DNA from: Epilithonimonas hungarica | GTDB lineage: Bacteria; Bacteroidota; Bacteroidia; Flavobacteriales; Weeksellaceae | Length of the DNA stretch: 64,000 nt | Assembly: GCF_900102265.1 (NCBI RefSeq) | Contig: NZ_FNBH01000003.1 | Coordinates: forward strand, 310,001-374,000 | Reading direction: 5' to 3' | Shown: piece after piece, positions 51,550 to 59,995 of the stretch | Numbering within the stretch: the first letter of the stretch is position 1 | Layout: each line of letters starts with the position of its first letter | Program-made: the position numbers and the translations under genes | The notes under the pieces: generated by a model | Seen by the model: the letters and a program-made list of their open reading frames with translations, nothing else | Told to the model about the DNA's origin: nothing | Database searches by the model: none

Positions 51550-54540
51550 ATGAAAGAAAAAATTCTACCTATTAAGCAAATATTTAAGCTATTTATGTTT
51601 TGTGGAGCAATTTCAACGACTATTGGTATTGATGCACAAACATTAGCCTTTCCGGAAGCGACTGGTTTTGGAAGATTTGCAACAGGTGCACGCGGTTCAG
51701 GAAATCCTGAAATCTATCTGGTAACCAATCTAAATGATAGTGGACCAGGTTCTTTCCGTGATGCAGTGAGTAAAGAAGGACGATTTGTGATATTCAAAGT
51801 TGGCGGTATCATCAATACTAAATCCCAAATCGTAATTCCTAAAAATACAACCATTGCGGGCCAGACTGCTCCCGGAGAAGGAATTGTTCTTCTTGGCTCC
51901 AGAGTCACTTTTACAGGAGCAAGTAATACAATTTCCCGTTATATTAGAATCCGTTTTGGAAGTACAACCCAAGGTCAGGATACATCAGGACTTGCGAATG
52001 GTACGAATATGATTTTCGACCATATGTCCTTCACTTGGGGAACGGACGAAGTTTTCTCTATCAACTGGGATAACAAAGGTGAAAGTCCTGACAATATAAC
52101 GATCCAGAATTCTATTATCGGTCAAGGTTTGCACCGTCACAATCACTCGGCTGGAGGATTGATGCAACCTTCTGGTGGAAAAATCAGTTTGATCGGAAAT
52201 TTGTATATCTGCAACAAGACTCGCAACAATAAGGTAAAGGGAATCAATGAATTCGTCAATAACATCGTTTATAACTGGGGAAATTACGGGAATACCTACG
52301 GACATGCAGAATCGGGTGACGCTTACATTATGGGTGGAGACTCAGCGGGAACTTCTGATGTGAATATCATTAATAATTATTTTATTGGTGGGCCAAATAC
52401 GAGCAATACCGTTACAACACCTTTCAACAGAGGAAATGACAATTTCTTTTTATTTGGTTCTGGAAATTATTTTGATAATAACAAAGACGGGATCTTGAAC
52501 GGAACTTTGATTCCTTCGGATTTGACAGGTTTTCCTACGGGTGATATTAATTCCATCAAATCAGAGCCTTATGATTATCCGATGAAAAATCCAACTTTGA
52601 CAGCTCAACAAGCTTATGACAAATCAATTTTGAATGTCGGTGCATCTTATCCGAGACGTGACCAGGTTGAGAATCTGATGATTGCTGATCTGCAGTCAAA
52701 AGGAACAACGGCGACCTATGTGTATGTTCAGTCTGACCTTACATCTCAATTTGGTTTTACCAATGGTGGCGCGGGACACGTTTATGGTGCTCCAGCTCCT
52801 TTGGATACCGATAATGATGGAATGCCAGATGCTTGGGAAGATGCGAACGGATTAGATAAATATACACCAGATGCATTGAATGTGAGCACTACAAACGCTC
52901 CATATCTTAATATTGAAGTTTATATCAACAGCTTACCCTATCAAACTCCGCCGGATTTTATAATTCCGCCAACTGACCTGAATTTCACGAATGTTACGAC
53001 AACAGAAGTTCCGCCTGCAAGTTCTTTCACAGTTAACTGGAGCGATAATTCGATTAATGAAACTAATTATATTCTGGAACGTTCGACCGATGGAAATAAT
53101 TTTTCTGAAATCGCAACCTTGTCTGCAAATACTGTAAGCTATAATGAAACAGGTTTAACTCCAAATACTCAATATTATTACAGAGTTAAAGCTATTAGTG
53201 CAACAGAATCTTCAGTTTATACTTCGATTGCATCAATTACAACTCCACCGATTCCTTCAGCTCCGACGAAAGCTACAAATCCAACACCAATAACAGGAAA
53301 TGATAATGTAGAATTGACCAGCGGAAATCTACTTTTGAAATGGTCAGGAAGTACAAATACGACAGCTTATTCAGTTTATCTTGGAACGGATGCATCAAAT
53401 TTAAATAAAATCGCGGATGTTAATTATTCAAATTCTCCATCTTATCAATTGACCGGATTAAGTCCTGCAACGACTTATTATTGGAGAATCGATGCTTCGA
53501 ACGAAAAAGGGACTGCAACCGGTGACGTTTGGAATTTCCATACACTTACACCAAGGCTCGTTGGGCATTGGCCATTCAAAGAAGCACCATTGGAAGGAGA
53601 AAAAATTGCGGATGTCACCGATTATGAAAATGACGGAATATTGGATGTCGCTTACGACAATTCTAATGTCAGAATTCAAGGAAAGGAAAATTATGCGCTT
53701 GATCTATTGACTTCACCCAGTAATATGTACATCGCAAGTGTTCCGAATCAAGACCATATATTCTTTGACAAAAACTCATTCACTGTCTCTTTCTGGATGA
53801 AAGCTCCTACGAGTATGATTCCTTCTTCATCATCGGCAAGTCTTTATGTTTTATGCAAAGGTTCATTTACGAAAAATACGACAACCGGAGCAACAGGAAA
53901 ACGATACAATGTTGAAGTCAAAGGCGGTCAGTTACGTTTTGCTATCGATGATGATGTGACCAAGAAAGAAATCAGTTCCCCAATTGCAAATTATTTCACG
54001 GGTGATTGGGTCAATGTGGTAATAATGAGAGATATTGTTGCCCATAAAATGAGAATTTACACGAACGGAGTTCTTAGTGCAGAAGGCGATGAAACTGCTG
54101 TTACTGGAATTGGAGAGGTCAGTGATCTAATCATTGGAAACATTGGAGAATTGGAATTAATGTCAACCACAGCTCCAGCACCTTATAAAGGCGCATTTGA
54201 TGAGCTGAAAATGTTTAACTATGCTTTACCTCTCTCGGAAGTACAAGCTTTGTATAGCCAAACGACATTAAGCACGGATAAATTCCTTTCTAAAAAAGGC
54301 ATTATCTATCCTAATCCTGTTAAAGACCAAATCTCAATACAACTCCCTGATTACAAAAAATCTAGTTTGACTGCAACACTAAGAGATATGTCAGGAAAAA
54401 TTATCCTTAATGAAAAAATTAATTCTAAGGAAAAAGGAATCTTCATTTTAAACATTTCTAGCAGAAAAGCTTCCGGGACTTATATCTTGAATGTTTCAGG
54501 AGAAAATCTGAATAGTCATTTCAAGGTTATTATAGAATAA
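51550..54540 (+). CDS. Multidomain PL1-type pectate lyase exported by the type IX system
   Basis: A 996-residue protein. Signal peptide 1-29; right-handed beta-helix of the polysaccharide lyase family 1 kind at about 30-390 (FPEATGFGRFATGARG, VTNLNDSGPGSFRDAV, FDHMSFTWGTDE, HRHNHSAGG). A calcium-type DTDNDGMPDAWE repeat lies near 417, two fibronectin III domains about 475-665, and a LamG-like domain about 690-890. A C-terminal type A T9SS sorting domain follows from about 915 (IYPNPVKDQISI...GTYILNV). It would act on homogalacturonan or RG-I at the cell surface. It is transcribed away from the GH28 operon under a matching operator. Confidence 0.9.
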   Translation: MKEKILPIKQIFKLFMFCGAISTTIGIDAQTLAFPEATGFGRFATGARGSGNPEIYLVTNLNDSGPGSFRDAVSKEGRFVIFKVGGIINTKSQIVIPKNTTIAGQTAPGEGIVLLGSRVTFTGASNTISRYIRIRFGSTTQGQDTSGLANGTNMIFDHMSFTWGTDEVFSINWDNKGESPDNITIQNSIIGQGLHRHNHSAGGLMQPSGGKISLIGNLYICNKTRNNKVKGINEFVNNIVYNWGNYGNTYGHAESGDAYIMGGDSAGTSDVNIINNYFIGGPNTSNTVTTPFNRGNDNFFLFGSGNYFDNNKDGILNGTLIPSDLTGFPTGDINSIKSEPYDYPMKNPTLTAQQAYDKSILNVGASYPRRDQVENLMIADLQSKGTTATYVYVQSDLTSQFGFTNGGAGHVYGAPAPLDTDNDGMPDAWEDANGLDKYTPDALNVSTTNAPYLNIEVYINSLPYQTPPDFIIPPTDLNFTNVTTTEVPPASSFTVNWSDNSINETNYILERSTDGNNFSEIATLSANTVSYNETGLTPNTQYYYRVKAISATESSVYTSIASITTPPIPSAPTKATNPTPITGNDNVELTSGNLLLKWSGSTNTTAYSVYLGTDASNLNKIADVNYSNSPSYQLTGLSPATTYYWRIDASNEKGTATGDVWNFHTLTPRLVGHWPFKEAPLEGEKIADVTDYENDGILDVAYDNSNVRIQGKENYALDLLTSPSNMYIASVPNQDHIFFDKNSFTVSFWMKAPTSMIPSSSSASLYVLCKGSFTKNTTTGATGKRYNVEVKGGQLRFAIDDDVTKKEISSPIANYFTGDWVNVVIMRDIVAHKMRIYTNGVLSAEGDETAVTGIGEVSDLIIGNIGELELMSTTAPAPYKGAFDELKMFNYALPLSEVQALYSQTTLSTDKFLSKKGIIYPNPVKDQISIQLPDYKKSSLTATLRDMSGKIILNEKINSKEKGIFILNISSRKASGTYILNVSGENLNSHFKVIIE

Positions 54541-54561
54541 TATCAAATCAAATTTTTCATA

Positions 54562-54606
54562 ACAAAACCCCTTCCAAATATTTTTGAAAGAGGTTTTATT
54601 TTTTTG
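54562..54606. terminator. Bidirectional terminator between PL1 gene and pgl
   Basis: AAAACCCCTTCCAAA and TTTGAAAGAGGTTTT form a 15-bp stem with two mismatches. It is followed by T runs on both strands and is placed between convergent genes. Confidence 0.75.
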
Positions 54607-54620
54607 ATCAATAATTAAAT

Positions 54621-55331
54621 TTATCCTATTGCTTTTTTATCTGTAAAAAACTGAAATGTTTCTTTCTTCTCAATTAATTGAATTGGATATAATTCTGGAT
54701 TGTATTCTCCCTTCAGGGCTTCATTCAGAGCATGTTTTTTTGATTCACCGAAAGCTACAACCAAGATATTTTCTGCTTTGTTAATAAGTGGGGCCGTCAA
54801 TGTTATTCTAAACATTTCCTGAGGTTTCAGATAATAAGCATCTACCCATTTTTCTTTTTCATGGAGTATTTTTTCCCCGGGAAACAGAGAAGCCGTATGA
54901 CCATCGTCTCCCATCCCTAAAAGAATGAAGTCGAAGACACCTTCTTTTCCCAAAACTGATATGATATGCTCTTCATATTCTTTAGCATATTCTTCTGGTT
55001 CAATTCCATCTTTATACATTGGGAAAATATGATCTCTATTAACCGGAACTTTATTCAATAATGTTTCAAAAGTCATTTTAGCATTACTTTTCTCATCAGT
55101 TAGAGAAACCCATCTTTCATCGACCCAGAAAAAATAGACTTTACCCCACTCTATTTTATCAGCGTATTCCGGAGTTGCCAATAAATTAAAAATTGCCTTT
55201 GGAGAAGAGCCACCACTTAACGCAACAACAAATTTACCGTGTTTCTGAACAGATCTTTCCGAAAGTTCAGCAAACCTATCAGCCGCTTTTCTATAAAGTG
55301 TATCCAGATCATCAAATATTGTAATATTCAT
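54621..55331 (-). CDS. pgl: 6-phosphogluconolactonase (DevB/SOL type)
   Basis: A 236-residue protein with the glucosamine-6-phosphate isomerase-like fold: ALSGGSSPKAIFNLL (about 34-48), VYFFWVDERWV and LLGMGDDGHTASLFPG. This is the DevB form, unrelated in structure to the lactonase propellers at 17.9 and 21.4 kb. It hydrolyses 6-phosphogluconolactone in the oxidative pentose phosphate pathway. It is the last gene of gnd-zwf-pgl, 14 bp after zwf, which settles its role. Confidence 0.95.
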   Translation of the reverse strand: MNITIFDDLDTLYRKAADRFAELSERSVQKHGKFVVALSGGSSPKAIFNLLATPEYADKIEWGKVYFFWVDERWVSLTDEKSNAKMTFETLLNKVPVNRDHIFPMYKDGIEPEEYAKEYEEHIISVLGKEGVFDFILLGMGDDGHTASLFPGEKILHEKEKWVDAYYLKPQEMFRITLTAPLINKAENILVVAFGESKKHALNEALKGEYNPELYPIQLIEKKETFQFFTDKKAIG

Positions 55332-55345
55332 TTTATATTTTTAAA

Positions 55346-56827
55346 TTAAACCCATTTGTGACCTTGTCTTTCAACTAAAGCATTACTATCTTCCGGCCCC
55401 CAGCTTCCGGCCTCGTAATTGGGGAAGGAAGAATCTTTGGTCTTTTCCCAGGTTTCCTGAATGGTTTTCATAACATCCCAAGCTTCTTCCACCTGATCGG
55501 AACGCATAAATAAAGTTAAATCGCCCAAAAGAGCTTCTAATAACAAGGTCTCATAAGCTTCAGGCGTATCATTCTGGCAAGCAAAATTATCAAATATCAT
55601 TTCCACAGGTTTTAATTCTAATGAAAGTCCAGGTTTCTTTGCCATAAACTGCAGTCTGATATCCATTTGAGGCTGTATGTTGATTATTAATCGATTAGCT
55701 GATAAAAGCTGTGAACTTTCTGAAAATGTATTATGTGGAAGTGGCTTAAACTGAATCGTGATATAAGAATGCTTTTCTTTCATTTTCTTACCCGTTCTGA
55801 CATAGAAAGGAGTGTTCTGCCATCTTTCATTATCGAGATAGAATTTTATTGCAGCGAAAGTTTCGGTATTGGAATCCGGGGCAATTCCTTCTTCCTGACG
55901 ATAACCTTTTTCTGGAACGCCATTAACCGTACCTTTTCCATATTGCCCCCTCACTGCATAATGGTCAACTTTATCGGGCGAAATTCTACGGATCGATTTC
56001 AGAACATCAACCTTGCGATCTCTGATCTCACTTGACTCCAACGAAACAGGTGGTTCCATGGAAACCATACAAAGGATCTGTAACAAATGATTCTGAATCA
56101 TATCTCTAAGTGCTCCTGTCTGCTCATAGAAAGCAGCCCGTGTTTCCACTCCGACTTCCTCTGCAACAGTGATCTGTACAGATTCTATATGTCTATGATT
56201 CCATAAAGGCTCAAAGATCGAATTTCCAAATCTGAATGCCAGAATGTTCTGAACCGTTTCTTTCCCAAGATAATGATCAATGCGGTAGATCTGTTCCTCT
56301 TTGAAGGTTTGTGAAAGAAGATTATTGAGTTCTATTGCAGATGCCTTATCATGACCAAAAGGTTTCTCGATGATGATCCTGTCTTTTTTAGAATCGGAAG
56401 CAATTGATGTATTCCTGATGTGACCGGAAATAACCGATACAAAATTAGGTGCTATCGACAAGTAAAAAAGCCTGTTACCTCTTGTTCCATAGACCTTGTC
56501 AAAATCCTCTAATTTCTGATACAGATTTTTATAAGAATCTTCTTCATCCAATTGATGCTGAAAATACTTGATATGAGCCTGAAAACCAGCCCAATCTTCA
56601 GCAGTTACTTTTTTTCTCGAGAAGCTTTCCAGATTTTCTTTGATATAATTTCTAAAGTTTTCGTCTGTATTCTCTGCTCTTCCCAACGCCAGGATATTGA
56701 AACCCTTGGGCATTCTTCCATCGATATATAAATTATAAAAAGCCGGAAAAAGTTTTCTTTTCGCTAGGTCTCCTGTTGCGCCAAAGATAACAATGGTCGT
56801 TGGCTGCAAAATTGTGTGTTCGCTCAT
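55346..56827 (-). CDS. zwf: Glucose-6-phosphate 1-dehydrogenase
   Basis: I set the start at 56827 (MSEHTILQPTTIVIFGATGDLAKRK), giving 493 residues. The frame extends to 56911 but that part would overlap the end of gnd and is not like the family. The coenzyme motif GATGDLAKRK (about 14-23), the active-site RIDHYLGKE and the GxEPP-like region (ILCMVSMEPPVSL) are present. It makes 6-phosphogluconolactone and NADPH. It is the middle gene of the operon, 10 bp after gnd. Confidence 0.97.
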   Translation of the reverse strand: MSEHTILQPTTIVIFGATGDLAKRKLFPAFYNLYIDGRMPKGFNILALGRAENTDENFRNYIKENLESFSRKKVTAEDWAGFQAHIKYFQHQLDEEDSYKNLYQKLEDFDKVYGTRGNRLFYLSIAPNFVSVISGHIRNTSIASDSKKDRIIIEKPFGHDKASAIELNNLLSQTFKEEQIYRIDHYLGKETVQNILAFRFGNSIFEPLWNHRHIESVQITVAEEVGVETRAAFYEQTGALRDMIQNHLLQILCMVSMEPPVSLESSEIRDRKVDVLKSIRRISPDKVDHYAVRGQYGKGTVNGVPEKGYRQEEGIAPDSNTETFAAIKFYLDNERWQNTPFYVRTGKKMKEKHSYITIQFKPLPHNTFSESSQLLSANRLIINIQPQMDIRLQFMAKKPGLSLELKPVEMIFDNFACQNDTPEAYETLLLEALLGDLTLFMRSDQVEEAWDVMKTIQETWEKTKDSSFPNYEAGSWGPEDSNALVERQGHKWV

Positions 56828-56837
56828 TTTTCGAGAT

Positions 56838-58256
56838 TTAATTGTTTTCACTATTCCAGAAAGTATGGAAAACACCTTCTCTATCAACTCTTTGATAGGT
56901 ATGTGCCCCAAAATAATCTCGCTGAGCCTGGATAAGATTTACCGGCAAAGATTCCGTTGTGTAAGCATCAAAATAACCTAAAGCTGTCTGGATCCCTAAG
57001 CTTGGAATTCCATTTGACACAGCATAAGAAGCCGTTTTTCTTAATGAAGAAATTTTATCTTTCACGATTTCGGAAATTCCCTGGTCCAATAAAATATTAG
57101 ATAGATTCTCGTCATTAGAATAAGCCTGATAGAATTTTTCCAACAAAACCGAACGAATGATACATCCGCCTCTCCAGATTTTTACAACATCTTTTAATGG
57201 AATGTCAAACTGATAATCTTCAGAAGCTTTTACCAATAATGCCAAACCTTGTGCATAACTGATCAAAGTCGATAAATAAAGTGCATCACCAACTTCTTTG
57301 ATGAATGATTCTGTATTTTCAGGCTTTGAGATCTCTTCTTTAGAATATAATTGAGACGCCTTTACCCTCTCATCTTTATAAGCTGATAAAATTCTTGAAG
57401 TTACCGCAATATCGATTGTCGGGATAGAAACCCCGATTTCCATTGCCTGTTCAGAAGTCCATTTTCCGGTTCCTTTTGCTCCTGCTTTATCAAGAATTTT
57501 ATCTACAAGATAAGCGTTTGTCAAATCATCTTTTTGTTGGAAAATATCTCTTGTGATCTCTATTAAGAATGAATTCATCTCACCTTCATTCCAAGTTTTG
57601 AAAACTTCGTATAGTCTGTCGTTATTAAGGCCTGCACCTTTTCTCAACAAATCGTAAGCTTCGCTGATCAACTGCATGATAGCATATTCGATTCCGTTGT
57701 GCACCATTTTCACATAGTTTCCGGCAGAACCCTTGCCCATATAGGCTGTACAAGCTTCACCCTCGACTTTCGCAGAAATCGCTTCCAGCATCGGTTTTAG
57801 AATATTGAAAGCTTCCAGGTCTCCTCCAGGCATTATACTAGGTCCTTTTCTAGCACCCTTCTCACCTCCGGAAACTCCCATTCCCATAAAATGTAGATTT
57901 TTCGAAGCCAGAGCAGCAATACGTCTGTTTGTATCAGCAAAATAAGAATTTCCTGCGTCTATTACAATATCTCCTTTTTCTAAAAGTGGTGTAATGCTTT
58001 CCAACACCGCATCTACAGGTTTTCCGGCAGGAACCATCAGAATAATTTTTCTTGGACTTTCCAATACGGATACAAATTCTTCCAAAGAAGCAGTTCCCTG
58101 CACAGTTGTTCCCTCTGTTGCACCATTGTGAAGTTCTTTTACTTTTTGCTCGTCGAGGTCAAATCCTGCAGCCGAAAAGCCGTTGTCAGCTATATTATAG
58201 AGAAGGTTCCGTCCCATTACTCCAAGACCAACGATCCCATAATTAAGTTTTTCCAT
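56838..58256 (-). CDS. gnd: 6-phosphogluconate dehydrogenase, decarboxylating
   Basis: A 472-residue protein of typical long-form length. It has the N-terminal Rossmann motif GIVGLGVMGRNL, GGEKGARKGPSIMPGG (substrate binding), KMVHNGIEYAIMQ (catalytic lysine and glutamate region), and the C-terminal QAQRDYFGAHTYQRVDREGVFHTFW. It oxidises 6-phosphogluconate to ribulose 5-phosphate and CO2 with NADP+. It is the first gene of the operon gnd-zwf-pgl, all on the minus strand. No exact TAnnTTTG box was found upstream. Confidence 0.97.
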   Translation of the reverse strand: MEKLNYGIVGLGVMGRNLLYNIADNGFSAAGFDLDEQKVKELHNGATEGTTVQGTASLEEFVSVLESPRKIILMVPAGKPVDAVLESITPLLEKGDIVIDAGNSYFADTNRRIAALASKNLHFMGMGVSGGEKGARKGPSIMPGGDLEAFNILKPMLEAISAKVEGEACTAYMGKGSAGNYVKMVHNGIEYAIMQLISEAYDLLRKGAGLNNDRLYEVFKTWNEGEMNSFLIEITRDIFQQKDDLTNAYLVDKILDKAGAKGTGKWTSEQAMEIGVSIPTIDIAVTSRILSAYKDERVKASQLYSKEEISKPENTESFIKEVGDALYLSTLISYAQGLALLVKASEDYQFDIPLKDVVKIWRGGCIIRSVLLEKFYQAYSNDENLSNILLDQGISEIVKDKISSLRKTASYAVSNGIPSLGIQTALGYFDAYTTESLPVNLIQAQRDYFGAHTYQRVDREGVFHTFWNSENN

Positions 58257-58511
58257 TTTTTAATTAGATTAATTTTAAGCAATAAAAATACGGAAATGCC
58301 AAAGACGAAAAAAATTAAACACAAAAAAATTACTTAAAAAGACAATAGTCAAAATGAATTGATCGTGCTTTGAAAAACCATTTCTAAAGGCTAAGCCTCA
58401 TTCACCGACTCATTTTGCCCATTCGACGAAAAATCCATCATTTTTTTAAGATTCATTCTGAACTTTACATCAGAAAAAAGAGCAATAACGCTCAATTTAA
58501 ATCTTAAAATT
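58257..58511. other. Divergent spacer between gnd and dps
   Basis: This 255-bp AT-rich region should hold promoters for both genes. A short GAGC/GCTC hairpin (GAGCAATAACGCTC, about 58481-58494) lies in the probable dps leader. No other element was recognised. Confidence 0.4.
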
Positions 58512-58988
58512 ATGAAAACAAACATCGGACTTACAGAGCAAAACACAGAAGCTGTAGCAGAACAATTGGCAAAGCTTTTAGCAGACGAAACTTTACTTTA
58601 CATCAAAACCAGAAATGCCCACTGGAACGTAACTGGCGACAACTTCCACGCCAATCACATTTTCTTTGAAGAGCAATATAAACAATTAGATGAACTGATT
58701 GACAGCGTGGCAGAACGTATGCGAAAAATCGGTCATTACGCTCCTGCAACAATGAAAATCTATCTTGAATTAACGCATCTTACTGAATACAGCGACAGGA
58801 CCAACGACGGACTCGGTTATATGAAAGATCTATTAAGCGATCACGAAAGCATCATCGAGTTTTTAAGAGGAAATGTTACGCCTTTTGCCGAAGAATACAA
58901 GGATTACGGTACAAGCGACTTTATCACAGGATTGATGGAAACACACGAAGAAATGGCCTGGATGATACGTTCTTACTTTAGAAAGTAA
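58512..58988 (+). CDS. dps: DNA starvation/stationary-phase protection protein
   Basis: A 158-residue ferritin-like protein. The Dps ferroxidase residues follow the family spacing: His37 (AHWNV), His49 (HANHIFF), Asp64 and Glu68 (ELIDSVAERMRKIG). Dps forms a 12-subunit shell that stores iron with hydrogen peroxide as oxidant and protects DNA under starvation or oxidative stress. Flavobacterial Dps proteins usually lack a long lysine-rich DNA-binding tail, and here the N-terminus is also short. A LytTR regulator follows 53 bp downstream. Confidence 0.93.
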   Translation: MKTNIGLTEQNTEAVAEQLAKLLADETLLYIKTRNAHWNVTGDNFHANHIFFEEQYKQLDELIDSVAERMRKIGHYAPATMKIYLELTHLTEYSDRTNDGLGYMKDLLSDHESIIEFLRGNVTPFAEEYKDYGTSDFITGLMETHEEMAWMIRSYFRK

Positions 58989-59009
58989 GCAAATAAGACA
59001 AGGAATAAT

Positions 59010-59017
59010 TATATTTG
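59010..59017 (+). promoter_or_regulatory. -7 promoter element of the LytTR regulator
   Basis: TATATTTG (followed by C) is an exact TAnnTTTG match located 24 bp before the ATG at 59042. No -33 TTG at standard spacing was found, so activation by another factor is possible. Confidence 0.5.
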
Positions 59018-59041
59018 CGTCAACCATAAATAACTATCCCT

Positions 59042-59737
59042 ATGAAAGCCTTGATTGTTGATGATAATGATATCGCAAGAACAACTTTGGCGCACTTGGT
59101 AAAACAAGTACCAAACCTCACGATTGTCAATGAATTTTCTAATGCGATTGAGGCTTACAACTTCTTGCAGACCAATTCCGTCGATTTGATTTTTCTCGAT
59201 ATCGAAATGCCGGAAATGAGCGGTATAGAACTCACAAAAAATCTTTCCGGGAAGGACACCATCATTATTTTCACAACGTCGAACAAAGAATATGCACTCG
59301 AAGCTTTCGAACTGAATATCGCAGATTACATCCTGAAACCAGTGATGCCGGCGAGATTTTTACAGGCGGTAAGTAAAGCTCAGGCAATTCTTGATAGCAG
59401 AAAAGAAGATGTGGAAGTCACCAAAGATGAGTTCTTATTCGTGAGAGATTCCAATATCACAAGGCGTTTGAAGCTCGACGATATTTTTTATGCAGAAGCA
59501 ATGGGTGATTACGTGAAGTTTTATACACGGGAAAAAATGTTTGCTATCCATGGTAAAATGAAAACAGCGGAAGAACGTTTGCCTAAAGACCATTTCATCA
59601 GAGTTCATCGCTCTTACATCGTTTCTGTAGGCAAAATAGACACGCTTCAGGATGGTGGAATTATGATCAATGGAAAATTCATTCCTGTTGCAGATGCTTA
59701 TCGAAAAGCACTCAACACAAGAATGAATGTCTTTTAA
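59042..59737 (+). CDS. LytTR-family response regulator
   Basis: A 231-residue protein. A receiver domain (about 1-115) has the acidic pocket VDDND (Asp7, Asp8), phosphoacceptor Asp53 in FLDIEMPEM, Thr near 78-79 and Lys99 in YILKPV. A LytTR DNA-binding domain (about 130-228) follows, with FLFVRDSN, IFYAEAMGDYVKFYT and HFIRVHRSYIV. It is a cytoplasmic transcription factor switched by phosphorylation. Its usual partners are 5TM or 7TM LytS-type kinases; none is adjacent. The next gene is a hybrid kinase of a different class, 258 bp away. Confidence 0.93.
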   Translation: MKALIVDDNDIARTTLAHLVKQVPNLTIVNEFSNAIEAYNFLQTNSVDLIFLDIEMPEMSGIELTKNLSGKDTIIIFTTSNKEYALEAFELNIADYILKPVMPARFLQAVSKAQAILDSRKEDVEVTKDEFLFVRDSNITRRLKLDDIFYAEAMGDYVKFYTREKMFAIHGKMKTAEERLPKDHFIRVHRSYIVSVGKIDTLQDGGIMINGKFIPVADAYRKALNTRMNVF

Positions 59738-59772
59738 AATTTTTATTTGACTACATCGAACCACTTTGTTAG

Positions 59773-59893
59773 GTTTGGGCAGCTTTATCCGCCTTCCGCT
59801 CCCAATCTTTTTTGCACACGATTTCAGATTAAATAGAACTTGAGAACAAGCAAAAAAGGATTTCCGCTCAAGTCGGGCTGCAGATTCAACGTT
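59773..59893 (-). repeat. Intergenic imperfect-palindrome repeat, copy C (reverse orientation)
   Basis: Read on the minus strand it has GTTGAATCTGCAGCCCGAC, then TTTTTTGC, a loop with AAGTTCTATTTAA, GCAAAAAAG and AGCTGCCCAAAC. The inward TTTTTTGC/GCAAAAAA arms are at 59808-59815 and 59850-59857. The loop string is shared with copy A and the ends with copy B. Confidence 0.75.
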
Positions 59894-59910
59894 CTAATCA
59901 GAGCGCAAAA

Positions 59911-59963
59911 ATCCCCCTCCATTGGAGGGATGGCGAAAATTCAAAGAATTTTTGACGGGGTGG
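59911..59963. repeat. CCCCTCC/GGAGGG and AAAATTC/GAATTTT double-hairpin element
   Basis: CCCTCC (59915-59920) pairs with GGAGGG (59924-59929). AAAATTC and GAATTTT (59937-59953) form a second arm pair, followed by TGACGGGGTGG. I recall similar elements between genes in Flavobacteriia genomes; no second copy is in this window. Confidence 0.5.
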
Positions 59964-59995
59964 TTTTCAACAATTCAAAATAAGTACAGATACTT

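Larger units (their letters stand above)
59738..59995. other. 258-bp spacer made of two repeat elements
   Basis: It holds copy C of the palindromic repeat (59773-59893) and a CCCCTCC-type element (59911-59963). Little room is left for a promoter of the downstream kinase, which may be read from within or through the repeats. Confidence 0.55.

Noticed and set aside
56828-56911. 28-codon N-terminal extension of zwf
   Set aside because: It overlaps the gnd stop and is not like G6PDH; the internal ATG at 56827 gives the family N-terminus.
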